A DNA stretch of 64,000 nt from Molanna angustata (GCA_963576475.1 OY754980.1:21495934-21559933), one strand, 5' to 3'. Positions 50,990-62,945 are shown, counted from the first letter of the stretch. The notes: generated by a model not told the origin, from the sequence alone. Translations and numbers: made by a program.

Positions 50990-51890
50990 GTTCCACAGTG
51001 TAAACGCTGTCTCATTCACTAAAATCAAAAGTTCAACTCTATACCAATTAAATATCAATTAAATGTGTTCGTTTGGAAATGAATATGCAAGGACAAATGA
51101 AAGACAAATAAAATACTCTCCATCATTTAATAAAAAAAACAACAAAAAAAAAACTAAGCATAAGTACGTATCAAATAAATTAACAATTATATGTTAATCA
51201 ATATTGATAATTTTGTAATGATAATTAAAAACAAATATATTTTTTATCTCAATTAAGTAATTTCTATTTTTAGTGAAACTGAGATATTAATCTCTTATAC
51301 AGGTTCTTATTATTATGATAAATCATAAAAATAATAATAATAACATTCAAAACATATCACAAAACATAATTATCAATACAAATTTTTTTCAAAATTACAA
51401 TACCTACCTAAATATTATCATAATAATTTAAAATTAAGTAAAGTAGTGTATTTTTATTAGAAAATCACAGACTACCTCATAATTTAACCAGCACTCATTT
51501 CATTATAAAACTAATAAATTAATAATAATATTAAATTAAGTATTCCTAGTTAAATAATATATCTGGATTAGTTAAAAATAATTAAAAAATAAAAAATCTT
51601 TGATAATTTTGATTCCCAAGTTGAATTTTTTTTCAGGGAAATATAATTTCAATACTTACCTACAATTTAAAAGGAACTCCCCTGGTTTTACTTGTAGAAA
51701 TGCAAAATAATATAAAATCGCTTCTTAAATAAAATGTATAAAGAGAGTAAATTGATATTTTTTTCAATCAAACATTTATTGAATCTATGAACAATGCAAT
51801 ATCATTTTGTAAGTAAATAACAAATAAAAAAAAGACTAAAATTATTTAATAAATTAACGAAACACATTGCGTTAGAATTGTTCATTATAC
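50990..51890. other. AT-rich, nothing recognised
   Basis: Very AT-rich sequence between two tandem arrays. No gene or repeat partner seen. Confidence 0.4.
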
Positions 51891-51898
51891 CTCACACG

Positions 51899-52095
51899 TG
51901 TTTGGATTTAATTTATATTCAAATATTCTATGTTTGGATTTAATTAATATACAAATATTCTATGTTTGGATTTAATTAATATACAAATATTCCATGTTTG
52001 GATTTAATTAATATACAAATATTCCATGTTTGGATTTAATTAATATACAAATATTCCATGTTTGGATTTAATTAATATACAAATATTCCATGTTT
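51899..52095 (+). repeat. 32-bp tandem repeat, six copies
   Basis: TTTGGATTTAATTAATATAC...AATATTCCATG starts at 51901 and recurs every 32 nt to 52095. The first two units are slightly diverged, the last four nearly identical. Confidence 0.93.
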
Positions 52096-52491
52096 ACAGT
52101 ATGGTTTCTACCTATACATATACATTCCAGATTGTATAATAAATTAATGAGTGCTTGCTTAAATTTCCTTTAAATAACAGCACAGTTTTTTTGTGATATT
52201 GAGTTTTATATATTTTTTTGTTTATATCATAATTATTACGTAAAAACAATCACTAAGTAGGTACATACATTGAGAGATAAAAAATAACGACCGAGAATAA
52301 TAATTCCGCATTAAAAATGAGAAATAAAGATTATTTGAACGAAAATATGGTTTAAACCATTATTTCTCAACGTTTAAATCATATATTTAAACCTATTTTT
52401 TTATAATTTCACTGTCTCATAATATAATAATAATGTTAACTAGAAATATTTGAAAACATGTCAAGTTGGTGGAAAGAAATTTAAACATATT

Positions 52492-52604
52492 GGTCTTACT
52501 TACTATTTGTAATTTGTGTTTAAGCTGATACTTAGCCAGTTTTTGTATGGCTGAAACTGACTTAGCATTGGATTAAACTCGAATTTCAAATAGTAAGTAA
52601 GACC
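52492..52604. mobile_element. 113-bp MITE with ~32-bp inverted ends
   Basis: GGTCTTACTTACTATTTG...TGTTTAA and its reverse complement TTAAACTC...CAAATAGTAAGTAAGACC enclose about 50 bp. It lies just downstream of the second NPC2-like gene. Confidence 0.75.
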
Positions 52605-52688
52605 CTTTAGGTATATTGGAAATGCAAATTAATATTATGTGTGCAGAGGACAAAGTTGGCACAAAATTATAATTATTATAAAATGTTA

Positions 52689-52969
52689 TCAAAGAATTCT
52701 AGCGGGCGCTTCAAAGCATATAATGTCCTTTCCTTTCTCCGAGAGAGACCAGTGAACAACCAAAGAAACCCTCGGGTAGAAGTCGAGGATTGGGAACGAA
52801 TTTTTATAGACGTATTGTACTCCGGCCTTGAGAGGACATGGAGCCTTTGTGGTACCATCTTCTAAAAAGATCTTATCACAGGCACTGACTCCATCTACGC
52901 CGACAAACGGTAGAGGAAGACCCAACACTTCAGCATAAACGTTAGTTATCAGGTTCCTGATTTCTTTCT
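52689..52969 (-). CDS. NPC2-like gene 2, terminal exon
   Basis: Acceptor TTGTTTCAG before 52969, TGA at 52691-52689. Encodes EIRNLITNVYAEVLGLPLPF through SLSEKGKDIICFEAPARIL, covering in one exon what three exons cover in the paralogue. Confidence 0.93.
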
Positions 52970-55900
52970 CTGAAACAATGAAAAAAAACTTAATTAGTAA
53001 CATTATTTCAAATATATGAAGACAAGTGGTAGAGCTTGACAAGTTAGAGGGTGTAGGGGACATTTATATACAACATGGTGGCAGAGCGGTTAGCGGTTAA
53101 AAATAAATTGAGATGTACTAGTACAATGTACATATTTTTTATAGAAAATTAAATTATCTAGTTGGGATGTTTCGGATATATTCCATATTTTTAAAAACAT
53201 TGGAAATATGGACCTTAAAACACAAATTTATCTCAAAAAATGTTTGAGAAACACTATAACTGTTTTAAAAAAATAGTTTTGAGATTTTGTGTTTGTCTAT
53301 ATTTATACCAATTTTCAGCGTTCTAGCTTTTATGGTTTTTGAGATAAAAAATTCAAAAAATTGATAAGCCCTCTGTGATACAAAAATTCAAAATTCTTTT
53401 ATAAAAGTTTTGTAGACCTATACGTTTTTTTTATATATTCTGAAATTTTGGGTACTATTCATTGAACGGATAAAAAGTTATAAGGGGGAACGGACACACA
53501 CACACAGACACACTAAATGTTCTACTCCGAATTCTGAGTAAATCTATATAACAATACATAAATTGCGATCTACATAGAAGGTGGTCTATGGCAGAACAAT
53601 ACATAAAATGAAATAAGTATATATAAAATGCGACCTATGTACATATAAGTCGGTAGGTAGGTATGTTTTAATAGTAGGTACTTAATAATTACTTTGACCC
53701 GTATTCAGAGAGAAATTTGAGGATTGAGGAAACCTCAGGGAATATAATATTTCATTAATCAACAATTCCAAATAAAGAGTTAAATTGAAACCTGAGGCCT
53801 CCTCAATACTCATATTTGTCTCTGAATACTGGTTTTAGTCATTTGAATGAAGGCCGGCGACATATAGTTTCTTAGTGAAAATTCAAAATTGAGTTCGGAT
53901 ATGAATGTCAAGAGGAAGAACGCTGGTTACAATTTAATATCATTGATAAATAATAAAAAAAAAATTTGCGCCCCGCGCAAGTAGCGAGTTTATTGCCATA
54001 TGGCAATTGCTACCAACTAAGCAGTGTTTCCAGTCTAGAGAAGCAATATTTGAGTGAATAATGAATTTTAAAAAAATTCGATGCTGGGGATTGAACCCAG
54101 AACACCCGCACAGAAGCCAAAGGGACAGGCTTGCCAAATGTGACATGGCTGTCGGCAAATGTTTTTCTAAATTGGACAGAGAATTCAATGAAAGGAGATG
54201 TGCCTTATTGACATAGAGTTGGCTTAGAGTTTTGTTCTGCTTAGAAACTTAAAAAAATACATTTTTTAAACAGAAAGGGCCATATAAACCTAAATACCCC
54301 AATTACAAACCAAATTCCTCAAATATGTGAAACAGTGTGTTTCTAGAAAAAATACCATAAGTATTTTCAACATTTCTCTAGTGAATGTTCGTCACACAAT
54401 TTCAAAATTCAGTCTTAATTCCCTTAAAAAAATATTAAAAAATATCCTTTTTTACAGCACTTTTTTAAATTATTCCATAACTATGTGTCGTAGAGAAATA
54501 TTTTGTTTTATATGCATAAAGAGTGCATAAAATCAAAGTTAATGACCGCTATTTTTTTATCATTTCAAGTAAATACAAAAGTAAGATACAAAATTGAACT
54601 ATATAAAAGGTTGCATTCGCCTACAACAATAGCTGAATAAATTTTAATAAATATGTTTACTTCACTCCTTACAACCCATCCTATAACCATGCACATCCTT
54701 CTTATACTTATTACAATATATGAAATGCTTTTTTTTTTTATTCAATTTTTTGTAACTGTCATTTTTCTGTACTTTCTGGGATTGGTATGTAATTGGTCTC
54801 ATTTCTGTAAATCGTTTGTGTATTGTAAGTGTTAACATGACTGTTTACTAATCCAAATAAATTAATAAATTAAAAATCAAATTAAGTAAGGTTTGTTATT
54901 AAAATGCAAAAAATCAACAAAATTTTGGTTTCCGATAATTTTTAAGGCTTATAAACTTTTTTAATTCACGCGATAGTTACCCTTACTAACACGTAACTTC
55001 ATAGTGCATTAGACGGTTTTAATATATCATATTTTCAGTCACTAAGATATATCGTTTATATGTCCTCTTAAAGTGCCTCTTCACTCAATTGAACTTTGTG
55101 AATAAATTATTAAATTGAAGCTAGCCTTGAACTAGAATTAAATGAATAATAATTAAGATGGACAAATAGCTCTAAGTATAATATGTTGTGGGTGTGTGAG
55201 TTGTTTACCTCACTAATGATTTTTTAATTTTCATTTTTCCTTCTAGCTAAACATGATTTATGTTTTCCCCTAATAACGCTATCTAAACCACAAAAATATA
55301 TATTTAAATTTACCGTTGTATGCAGAAATACTCACTGACCGAATTAAATATTATAAACAAGGGCATATCCTGTGTATTGAGTGCATGTATTGATTTATCT
55401 TTCCCTTGGTGTAATGTACAATTTTCTTTGATTGTTCACTTTCATTATTTTGTTAATGAAAATAAATAATTTTGTCATACTTTATAATCTGGTTATTTGG
55501 TAGAAATTGCCTAATATCAATAAGGCCGCAAGTGAGCAATATATTTGTTTGCATTATGTACAAAAATAAAAATACTGTCTACATAAATATAAACCTATAC
55601 ACAAAAAAGTATTATAAATGAAAAATAAATATGAAAAATCAATATCAACAAAACAAAAAAGTGTGGTTATATCATTCGATATCGGGTGGAACAAAAAAAA
55701 TAAGGACAATAATAAGGAAAAACAATAAAAATGTGTCTATAATATAAGAAATTGTTATAATAAATAAAATAAAAGACAAAAAATCTTATAATAAAAACAA
55801 GTGTATGAAGAAGTAAAAAAGTACTTTCCAAGATCATGAATATAATCTACCCACAAATACCTACATCAGACTCACAACAATAAACGTAACGTCAGTCACA

Positions 55901-58900
55901 CGATAATATGCCGAGTTTCGCATGTGGTAGTCAAAAACATTAATTCCCCTTCCACCAAATAATGATCATGTAGAAAATTTTGGGAAAAGTCTTTCATTAC
56001 CCCCTATTCAGTAACTATGGTAACTAAAATAAGAACGTTCTTAAATTGTAGATTTTAGATTTACGGTCTTATTTCAGCGTTATAAAATATCAAATTGGAC
56101 TAAATGGAATAGGAACGAACCTATATTGGCCGGAACGTTCTTAAATAGTTAATGAATTAGACGTATTTCGAATTATTATTAAAATAATGAAAATTTCACC
56201 ATTTTCATAATTATTCTTAATTGGTCTGATTCAGTATTTTTTTAAGAACGTTCCGGCCAAAATAGGTACGTTCCTATTCCATGTAGTCCAATTTGATATT
56301 TCATAACGCTGAAATAAGACCGTAAATCTAAAATCTGCAATTTTAGAATGTTCCTATTTTAGTTCCAATAGTTACAGAATAGGGGGTATTGTGTACTTTT
56401 CGTAGCAGAAGGACCTAGATCCAGATGAACTGGGAATTGCATATTAGACGATGATAATAGTCGTTAATGGTACGTTCATTCGTCATTCTCATTACCATTA
56501 CCATCACAATATTAAAGAAGTTGGTTGTGGCCAACACTAAACTCTCAACTACATAGTAAGTTTACACTTTTTCTACGCGAAATTTTGACAATCCCTGAAT
56601 GCATTTTTATAAAGTACATTTCTATTAGATTTCTAAGCAAATATTAGTTTTCCAGAGGACAGAAGTTTTCATAATACACCATACACTCAAAAACATTGAA
56701 ACGAAACTCACTCTCTACTCGCACGCACTCTCTACATGATACCTATTGAGAAATCGATGTAAAATATTTGCTTTAACGAGACAATAGACGAGCACGTATG
56801 AGACGATGCATGAATGTTGATGAGGCGATGGAAATGTGTCAAGATGGAAGATTATGATATTTGGTTATCTCTACCTACCCCGCGCCCCGTAAGAAAGATA
56901 GTGTAATAATATGTATGTAAATGTAGATGAATACTATAACATTCATAATAGTGGAGAGTAAAAAATACACTTTTCTATAGAAACACATACCATATCAATA
57001 TGAAGTCGATAACTCAATTTTCCCATACAGAAGCTATTTTTCATCTATTATACTGTGGAAGACCACTTCTCGAAATTTCTTTCGAGCGCGCGCCTAGCGA
57101 CGGCAAGTACATTTGTTTATCGCTAGGCCGAGTTCATCGCCCGCAACGTCAAATAAGTGACAATACTCCTCAACTGGGTATGACACTTCAAATAAATAAG
57201 TCTAGAAAGTTCGAGGACATTGAACTTGCTACCCCCAGCGCAGCACTATTTAAGGGAGTCTACACCTCTACACGTCGTCACTTCATTTCCGTATTTCCGT
57301 CACTTCGATTCGTCACTTCACGCCGCCGTTACGACCACGCCGTCTCGCCGACACTTCATCTCTCGACCTCGCGAGCACGATGGTACTTCACCATGCGAAG
57401 ATTCGGACACTTCGAACACACCCGCTAACTCGCTCGTTATACCTACTCATCGTGAGAAAGTTCCTTTGTAAGTTATTTCACCAATTGTAAATTTACCCTT
57501 AAGCAAACTATTAATTGTGATCAATATACTCATTGTTACTTTTGACCATTCTTTCTTCTTCTCTCTAAACCACTGTCCTTGTGTTCTTATTTCAAATCAT
57601 ATCCACTTGGGATATAGTAAACTCTCTTTACTGGTAACCCCTCTGGTTACCACATATATTTAATAGTAACCACTCTGGTTACTAACTACTGTTGATTGGT
57701 AACCCCTCCGGTTACCAAACAGCTTTAATACCTATACAAATATGCAATTACAAACTTAATGCATATAGCAGACCATATATTTTTTTAAAGATTATAAATC
57801 CTCGAATGCACTTCAGTAAAATGTGTATTTATGGAATCAAAAATTCAATAAAAATACATGATATCAATCGGACTTAGTTTGGGCTGTAGAGAGGACACAA
57901 AAAACAACATCATAAATTATGAAATCATAGATAAAAAAATTAACTGTTGTAAACTAATCAGCTCTAGATCTATGTACTTTACACATGATATACATAATGA
58001 AGTTGATCGGTCTTTTAGTATATGAACTGTAGAGAGGACACAAAAAGAATATATGGCGCACGACGTACGCCATACATATAAACACATCACGACAAAACTC
58101 ATAGTATTTACTCTATATTATGATATCCGTTAAGAAATTGATGTGAATATGTGAATGCGAATATGCTTAAAAATAGTGAAATTATGACATGTGAAAGTAA
58201 AAATGACTAGTAAACGGCATAATTGATAAATAAACGCTATGTTAGCCAACGAACAATAATAATGTAGATATTATAAGTATATATAAACCTATGTATAATT
58301 CTTGTATTTATACTTGAATAAATTAGTGTAAGTATAAAAAAATTAAGTTATTAGCTAATATTAATTATTATAACTATTTAAGCATAAATATATTACTAAT
58401 CAAAACAAATACAAATGAATTATGATTCATATACTTAAGTCTAGGAAAAAATCGAGATAAGGTGAATACCTAATTATTATATAATGAAAAGAAGTGTCCG
58501 AAACAAATAAAATCATATTTCTCGTTTCTTTGAAAAAAAAATCTATGGTGAAAAAAGATGAATTATGAATATTTACAATCGAATTTTTTCTGTGATTTCA
58601 ACCGAATCCGTTTGAATATTCAAATTTGCATTCTTAAGGGGGGGACTGCTGCCAACGTACCTATTTTTCAATTTGATATATCATCATTATTTCTAATCAA
58701 ATCGTTTTGAAAAAAATAATTTAGATAGTTTGGGTATTAATAAACAAAAATATACCTTAACTTTTCGCAATTTTCTGTATAAATTCTTGAAGAAAAATAA
58801 TGGCATACCCCGATTTTCAACGTTTATCTTATATTTTTAATAAACTATAAGGCGTAGAGTAATATGTATTTTTTTAAATTAAAGAAGACAAAAATATCTA

Positions 58901-60124
58901 GAAAAATATGATGTGACGTTGCAGCAATGCTTCAGGTTTAGTAAATAAACCTAAATAACATTTATTTTCCATTCAGCGCCATTGCGTAATAAAAGTTTTT
59001 TTGGTTTATTTACTTAACCTGATGCATTAATGCCACGTCATTACATATTTTTCCAGGTATTTTGTTCTTCTATAATTTATAAAAAAAAATATTGCTTTAT
59101 ACCTTATATTTTTTTAGAAATTTAAGATAAATGTCTTAAATCGGGGTATGCTTATTATTTTCTTACAAGAATATACACAGAACATAATCCAAAAGTTAAG
59201 GTATATTTCTCTTTATTATTATCCAAACTAACTAGGTTATTTTTTTCAAAATGATTCGTTTAGTAATAATGATGGTATATCAAATTGAAAAAATAGGTAC
59301 GTTGGCAGCAGTCACCCTCTTAATTAGATAGTTTAGACCCATACGCTTGACTAAACGAAGCTTTTAAAGACGAGTCTTCTTATATAGGTAATCCACTTGT
59401 AATATTTTAATATTGACTTAATATTGTTTATTTTATTTTACTGAAATTGCTTGTCGACCAACTAACAGGTTAATGTTAATTGAACACGCACCCAATAACG
59501 AGTTGCCAAATTCTAAAGGCTTGTAATATTTATCGTCTCACATATTCAGACTGAAAACACAATAAATTATAAATTGTGGCTCCACCGGGAATCGATCCCG
59601 AGCTCTTTTGCTGTTTATAAATTAGTATATTTTTTTGGTGATGTTTTAATGTTGATTTAGAATATTCATGGTTACAATTATGGTTGTTTCGTTTTTCTAT
59701 TTGATTTTAACTATATTTCACACTATGGATCGAATTTGGGGATCCAATTCCGCAAACACCGGTTCACAAATACGGGAATACGCTTGCGGGTTCCGCATAT
59801 CTTGCAGGACTGAATAAAATATCAGAATTAGAAAAAAATATGTGTACCGATTTGTTAATGTATTCGAAATTGAAAAAATACGTGAATGTGTTGTCCAACT
59901 GTCGATTCGTTCATGAGAATTCAATTCTCTTAATGAATCGACATTATTAAGCCAAGATGCGTGTACGAAGGAAAATTTTGTATGGTGTAGTGGACTTTTT
60001 GCAAGCTAATAACACCAACTAGAGGCCTCGCAGCATATATGTTCCCATACATGGATTTACTCAGAATTCGGAGTAGAACATTTTATGTGAGTTGTGTGTG
60101 TGTGTGTGTGTGTGTCTGTGTGTC

Positions 60125-60182
<58 letters not shown>

Positions 60183-62356
60183 TGTCTGTGTGTCCGTCCG
60201 TCCCTTATAACTTTTGATCCGCTCAATTTACAGAGCCCAAATTTTTAGAATATATAAACATTTATAGGCCTACAAAACTTTTATACTCAGAATTGTGAAT
60301 TTTTGTTTCAGTCAGGGGTCATCAACTTTTGAAATTTTGATTTATTTTTCCATATATCTCAGAAACCGTAAAAGATAGAACGCTGAAAATTGGTATAAAC
60401 AAAGACAAATACAAAGTCTCAAATTATTTTTTTTTTAAAATTCCAGGGTTTCTCAAACATTTTTTATTAAGAAAAATATTTTTTTTATGATAAATTTATG
60501 AGTCTGCCTATATTTCCAATTTTTTTTTAAATATCGAAAAAAGCCGAAAGACCCCAACTAGAAAATTTAATTTTCTATAAAAAATATTTACATTGTATTA
60601 GCACATCTCAATTTTTTTTAACATTTTTTATAAAAATTGAATTTAGTGACGACATTGCTTCATACAATTTGTATAGAAGTAGCCTACTCACAATATCTAA
60701 GAAGACTTAATAATTTGATATCTACTAATCTCCAAACATACATACTTATCATCATGCTGTTTTCACATTCTGGGTAGGATCAAAGGACTGACCTCCATAC
60801 TATCGTATCTTGACATACATACCTAGGTACATGTGTTGTATAGAAAACCAAATATCTTAAAATATTAAATTATTTGTATTTATGGGTTTATAGTTTGGTA
60901 CATATTCTTCAACTGTACATACTATCACTATCGACAATTGGATCTCATGTGTTACATGCAACTAGTTAATATATCTGGCAGGACCGATATATACCATGGA
61001 CTGGGTAAGTATTTTCATAAAAGATACATAGGTACCTACTTTCATTTTCATATAAGATTGCGACTATTGCCACTTGACAAGCATCACACAACTGAGAACT
61101 AAGTGATTTTTTTTTCGTTATTGTGAGATTATAAAGTAGCTAATTAGTTTTATAACTTGAGAAATCACTTTTTTTAATTATTTGCTGAAATATATAAATT
61201 ACAAACGTATTGTGTACGTAAGTGTTTATATTCAATATTTTATCTCATTTAATGATAAGTGTAAGAGTGTCAATTACAAAGAAAATTAACACGTAAGTGT
61301 CGTTGGAAAATATTTTTAAAGGCAGAAGACAGTGTTTCGGCTGTAATCATTTTTTTTTTATTATTAATAAATACTACTTTAAGAACGATATGTGATAGAA
61401 TAAATAAATAGGACATAAGGAAAGAATGCAAAATAAAGGACGATATTATATTATGTAAAATAAAAGTGAATGCCTTGAGGTGGTTTGGACATATTTAAAG
61501 AATGAACGATGAACGACTGACCAAAAAATATACATGGGTGTTAGAGATGGAGTGAATAGGGGGTCGCCCCAGAAAGAGATGGCATGACCATGTGAATGAT
61601 ATTTTGAAAGAAGGAAACATAAGAAGTTTGAACAATCGACGAGCATATATGAGACGATGCATGGATGTAAAGGAAGACAGAAATGTTTATTTATTTATTT
61701 ATTTACGGTATATAGCAACTATTTACATAGAAAAGAACAAAAATTATATAAAAACATATCATAAACACATCATCTAAGTGCATAAAAAATAAAAAAATAA
61801 GCAACTATAAAAAAAAATCAACCAAGAATGTTCAAAGGAATGACTAAAATACAAATACATAGTATAATAATAAAAAAAAAAGTTTTACAAAAAACAAAGT
61901 GTATGATTAGAATAAAAAAAAATGTGTGCAAAAATAGAGAAGTATGGCACACGGTTCTCTCTACTTACCCCGTAAGGGACGTGGCGTGATGTGATGTATG
62001 TAACTATATACTTTCATTATTTTATTTTAATTATCTTTTATTGTATTGTATAATTTTATTAGCACCAGAAAAAAGTGTGATTTGTGATATGTACATAGTT
62101 TGTAGTCCCGCAAATCCCGCGGGATTGACGACCTGAGTCCCGCAGGCGTGCGGTATTGAAATTTTGATGCGGGATTGGATTCTCTAGATCAGATACATGA
62201 TAAACTTGTGTACATACTGATTGTTTAAATTGAAATGATGTATACCTGGACTGAATTTGATTTCGACAGTTGTCGACGTCTTCTTGCGCAACTTGCAAGG
62301 GGGTTTCTTGCATGATCCAATACTAACTCGTTCTTGTAAATCTGGATAGTTTTCAT
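52689..62356 (-). CDS. Second NPC2-like (ML-domain) gene, 5' exon missing
   Basis: Exons 62356-62246 (111 nt) and 52969-52689 (281 nt, TGA stop) join in frame to about 130 codons. The first contains VSIGSCKKPPCKLRKKTS (ML cysteines 2 and 3). The second contains VSACDKIFLEDGTTKAPCPL (cysteines 4 and 5) and VHWSLSEKGKDIICFEAP (cysteine 6). The signal-peptide exon with cysteine 1 should lie beyond 64000; I found no candidate within the window. Predicted to be a secreted lipid/sterol carrier like its neighbour. It differs by lacking the introns corresponding to introns 3 and 4 of that gene and by a longer 4-5 cysteine spacing. The intron is 9.3 kb and full of repeats. Confidence 0.92.
53100..53580 (-). 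repeat. Partial Helitron-like repeat, reversed
   Basis: The reverse complement of AATTATCTAGTTGGG...GAACGGACACACACACACAG matches the section right of the GT array in the copies at 21560-21960 and 60190-60580. Truncated at both ends. Its short AC array is the counterpart of their GT array. Confidence 0.7.
53698..53835. mobile_element. ~135-bp MITE with ~35-bp inverted ends
   Basis: CGTATTCAGAGAGAAATTTG...ACCTCAGG returns as CCTGAGGCC...CAAATATGAG-type sequence ending GTCTCTGAATACTGG's complement. Imperfect arms, no ORF. Confidence 0.65.
53965..54200 (-). mobile_element. LINE-tail motif and possible tRNA-like segment
   Basis: TTTATTGCCATATGGCAATTGC repeats the LINE 3' motif of 46303. Beyond it, the minus strand from about 54140 reads GGCAAGCCTGTCCCTTTGGC...GTTCTGGGTTCAATCCCCAG, which has a B-box-like GGTTCAATCC and may be a SINE head. 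Family uncertain. Confidence 0.4.
54240..55090 (+). repeat. Inverted partner of the 47.87-48.34-kb repeat
   Basis: Mirrored order of the same blocks (CAGTGTGTTTCTAGAAAAAA, AAATTATTCCATAACTATG, GTTACCCTTACTAACACGTA, GCATTAGACGG, TTTTCAGTCACTA). An additional internal segment at about 54560-54940 includes a LINE-like AATAAATTAATAAATT tail. Confidence 0.65.
55100..55990. other. Intron sequence of NPC2-like gene 2, nothing recognised
   Basis: AT-rich, no coding or partnered repeat identified. Confidence 0.35.
55997..56388. mobile_element. ~390-bp MITE with ~170-bp inverted ends
   Basis: ACCCCCTATTCAGTAACTAT...GGCCGGAACGTTCTTA at the left is mirrored at the right, ending ACAGAATAGGGGGT. ATT directly abuts both ends as a possible 3-bp duplication, which would fit a PIF/Harbinger-like element. 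No transposase. Confidence 0.75.
56785..56925 (+). mobile_element. LINE 3' tail fragment
   Basis: GAGCACGTATGAGACGATGCATGAATG, then TACCTACCCCGCGCCCCGTAAG and ATGTATGTAAATG parallel 61640-61680 and 61963-62010 of the fragment at 61460. Very short 3' remnant. Confidence 0.5.
57045..57720 (+). mobile_element. LTR-like insertion (possible solo LTR)
   Basis: A GC-rich block begins TGTGGAAGACCACTTCTCGA. It has a TATTTAAGGG promoter-like element at about 57248 followed by C/T-rich sequence, then an AT-rich right half with three GGTAACCCCTCTGGTTACC-type palindromes (57631-57717). The U3-R-U5-like texture suggests an LTR, but the right end and target duplication are not defined. Open frames at 57000-57471 show no domain. 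Confidence 0.45.
58210..58635. other. AT-rich, nothing recognised
   Basis: Spacer between the LTR-interrupted element and the TTAA-flanked fold-back. No feature supported. Confidence 0.35.
58638..59319. mobile_element. 682-bp fold-back element flanked by TTAA (piggyBac-like MITE)
   Basis: Ends GGGGGGGACTGCTGCCAACG and CGTTGGCAGCAGTCACCCTC are inverted. TTAA abuts both sides (58634-58637, 59320-59323), the piggyBac target. Arms extend roughly 300 bp each with indels, meeting near 58985, and both contain ACCTTAACTTTT-like and GGCATACCCCGATTT-like blocks. No transposase. Confidence 0.8.
59480..59615 (-). mobile_element. tRNA-derived SINE family A, reversed
   Basis: The reverse complement reads GATCGATTCCCGGTGGAGCC, TTGTGTTTTCAGTCTGA, GTGAGACGATAAATATTAC and GTTATTGGGTGCGTG, colinear with 62820-62935. 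The 5' half of the tRNA head is missing or diverged. Confidence 0.7.
59890..60968 (+). repeat. Helitron-like repeat, second full copy
   Basis: Colinear with 21121-22335 from CCAACTGTCGAT through a GT array at 60092-60195, CTTATAACTTTTGATCCGCT and AACACTTATTCTTC-like sequence, to CATGCAACTAG followed by T. Differences are scattered, so the two copies are old. The GT array is shorter here. Confidence 0.65.
60092..60195 (+). repeat. (GT)n microsatellite
   Basis: Interrupted GT array with GTCT variants, inside the Helitron-like repeat at the same relative place as the larger array at 21314. Confidence 0.95.
61460..62010 (+). mobile_element. LINE 3' fragment interrupted by A-rich sequence
   Basis: Translation around 61466-61660 gives ALRWFGHI, MNDERLTKKIYMGV, KRWHDHVNDILKEGNIRSLN and RRCMDVKEDRN, a reverse-transcriptase C-terminal tail. 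After an inserted TTTATTTATT...A-rich stretch (61686-61920), the 3' UTR resumes with CTCTACTTACCCCGTAAGGG. Inactive fragment. Confidence 0.65.
62246..62356 (-). CDS. NPC2-like gene 2, internal exon (111 nt)
   Basis: Acceptor TTTTTCCAG before 62356, donor CAG|GTATAC, phases identical to exon 2 of the first gene. Encodes ENYPDLQERVSIGSCKK and TSTTVEIKFSP. Confidence 0.9.
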
Positions 62357-62525
62357 CTGGAAAAATAAACAAAAGAATTACATTAAAAAGAATTACATCA
62401 TTACATTAAAAAAATATAAACAATAAATATGGAGTTATATCAAAACTATTAAAGAAAATCAAATAAAATTCAAATTTTGTTTGTCACCCGCAAGTAATTT
62501 CAATTTGAGCTTATGGTTTTATATT

Positions 62526-62710
62526 AAAACGAGTGGGTTGTAGCCAACGCCATACTCCTCAGTACCAAGTCATTCTGCAAAATATTAACATTTTCATGAA
62601 ATGAGATTGTAAATTTATTTTTGATGTAAATATTCTATTGTGAAAACTTGATTATTCTTCAATGCCATTTTATGAAAGTGATGTGCCTTTTTAGCAATTT
62701 GAAAATAAAA
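62526..62710 (-). repeat. ~200-bp repeat starting ACGAGTGGGTTG, reversed copy
   Basis: Reverse complement of the repeats at 16850 and 43055, with AAAACGAGTGGGTTGTAGCC, CATTTTCATGAAATGAG and CAATGCCATTTTATGAAAG in mirrored order. It lies 170 nt upstream of the internal exon of NPC2-like gene 2. Confidence 0.75.
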
Positions 62711-62774
62711 ATATCAAATTTCAGACTACGATCATACGTTTAGTTTGGAAACTGTATTTTAGTATACTTTCTGT

Positions 62775-62945
62775 TGGCCTTCGTGGCTCAGTTATGTGTC
62801 TGCCTGCTGATCCAAAGGTCCCGGGTTCGATTCCCAGTGGAGACACAGTTTTTAATTGTGTTTTCAGTCTGGCTCTGTGAGACGATTGATATCGTTGGTC
62901 TCCAGAATGTGGCAACATGTTATTGGGTACGTGTTAAATTAATAT
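62775..62945 (+). mobile_element. tRNA-derived SINE family A, most complete copy
   Basis: The head has a box A (TGGCTCAGTTATG) and box B (GGTTCGATTCC) at tRNA spacing within 62775-62846. The body continues CAGTGGAGACACAGTTTTT, TTTCAGTCTGGCTCTGTGAG and TTATTGGGTACGTG. The same body, with or without head, occurs at 1021, 34020 and 59480. Confidence 0.75.

Larger units (their letters stand above)
56517..58210. mobile_element. Relative of the 11.5-14.9-kb TIR element, with an insertion
   Basis: The left end GTTGTGGCCAACACTAAACT matches the 11.66-kb motif. The right part shares the GGACTTA...TTTGGGCTGTAGAGAGGACA block (twice), the GTACGCCATAC remnant and the AACACATCACGAC...AAACTCATAG block with 14.5-14.9 kb. 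It lacks the 313-bp array and is interrupted by the LTR-like sequence at 57045-57720. A GTGGAGAGTAAAAAAT terminus also occurs internally at 56951. Confidence 0.65.

Noticed and set aside
57000..57471. Overlapping open frames of 142 and 83 codons
   Set aside because: They lie in a GC-rich LTR-like block; two overlapping frames are open equally and neither has a recognisable domain.
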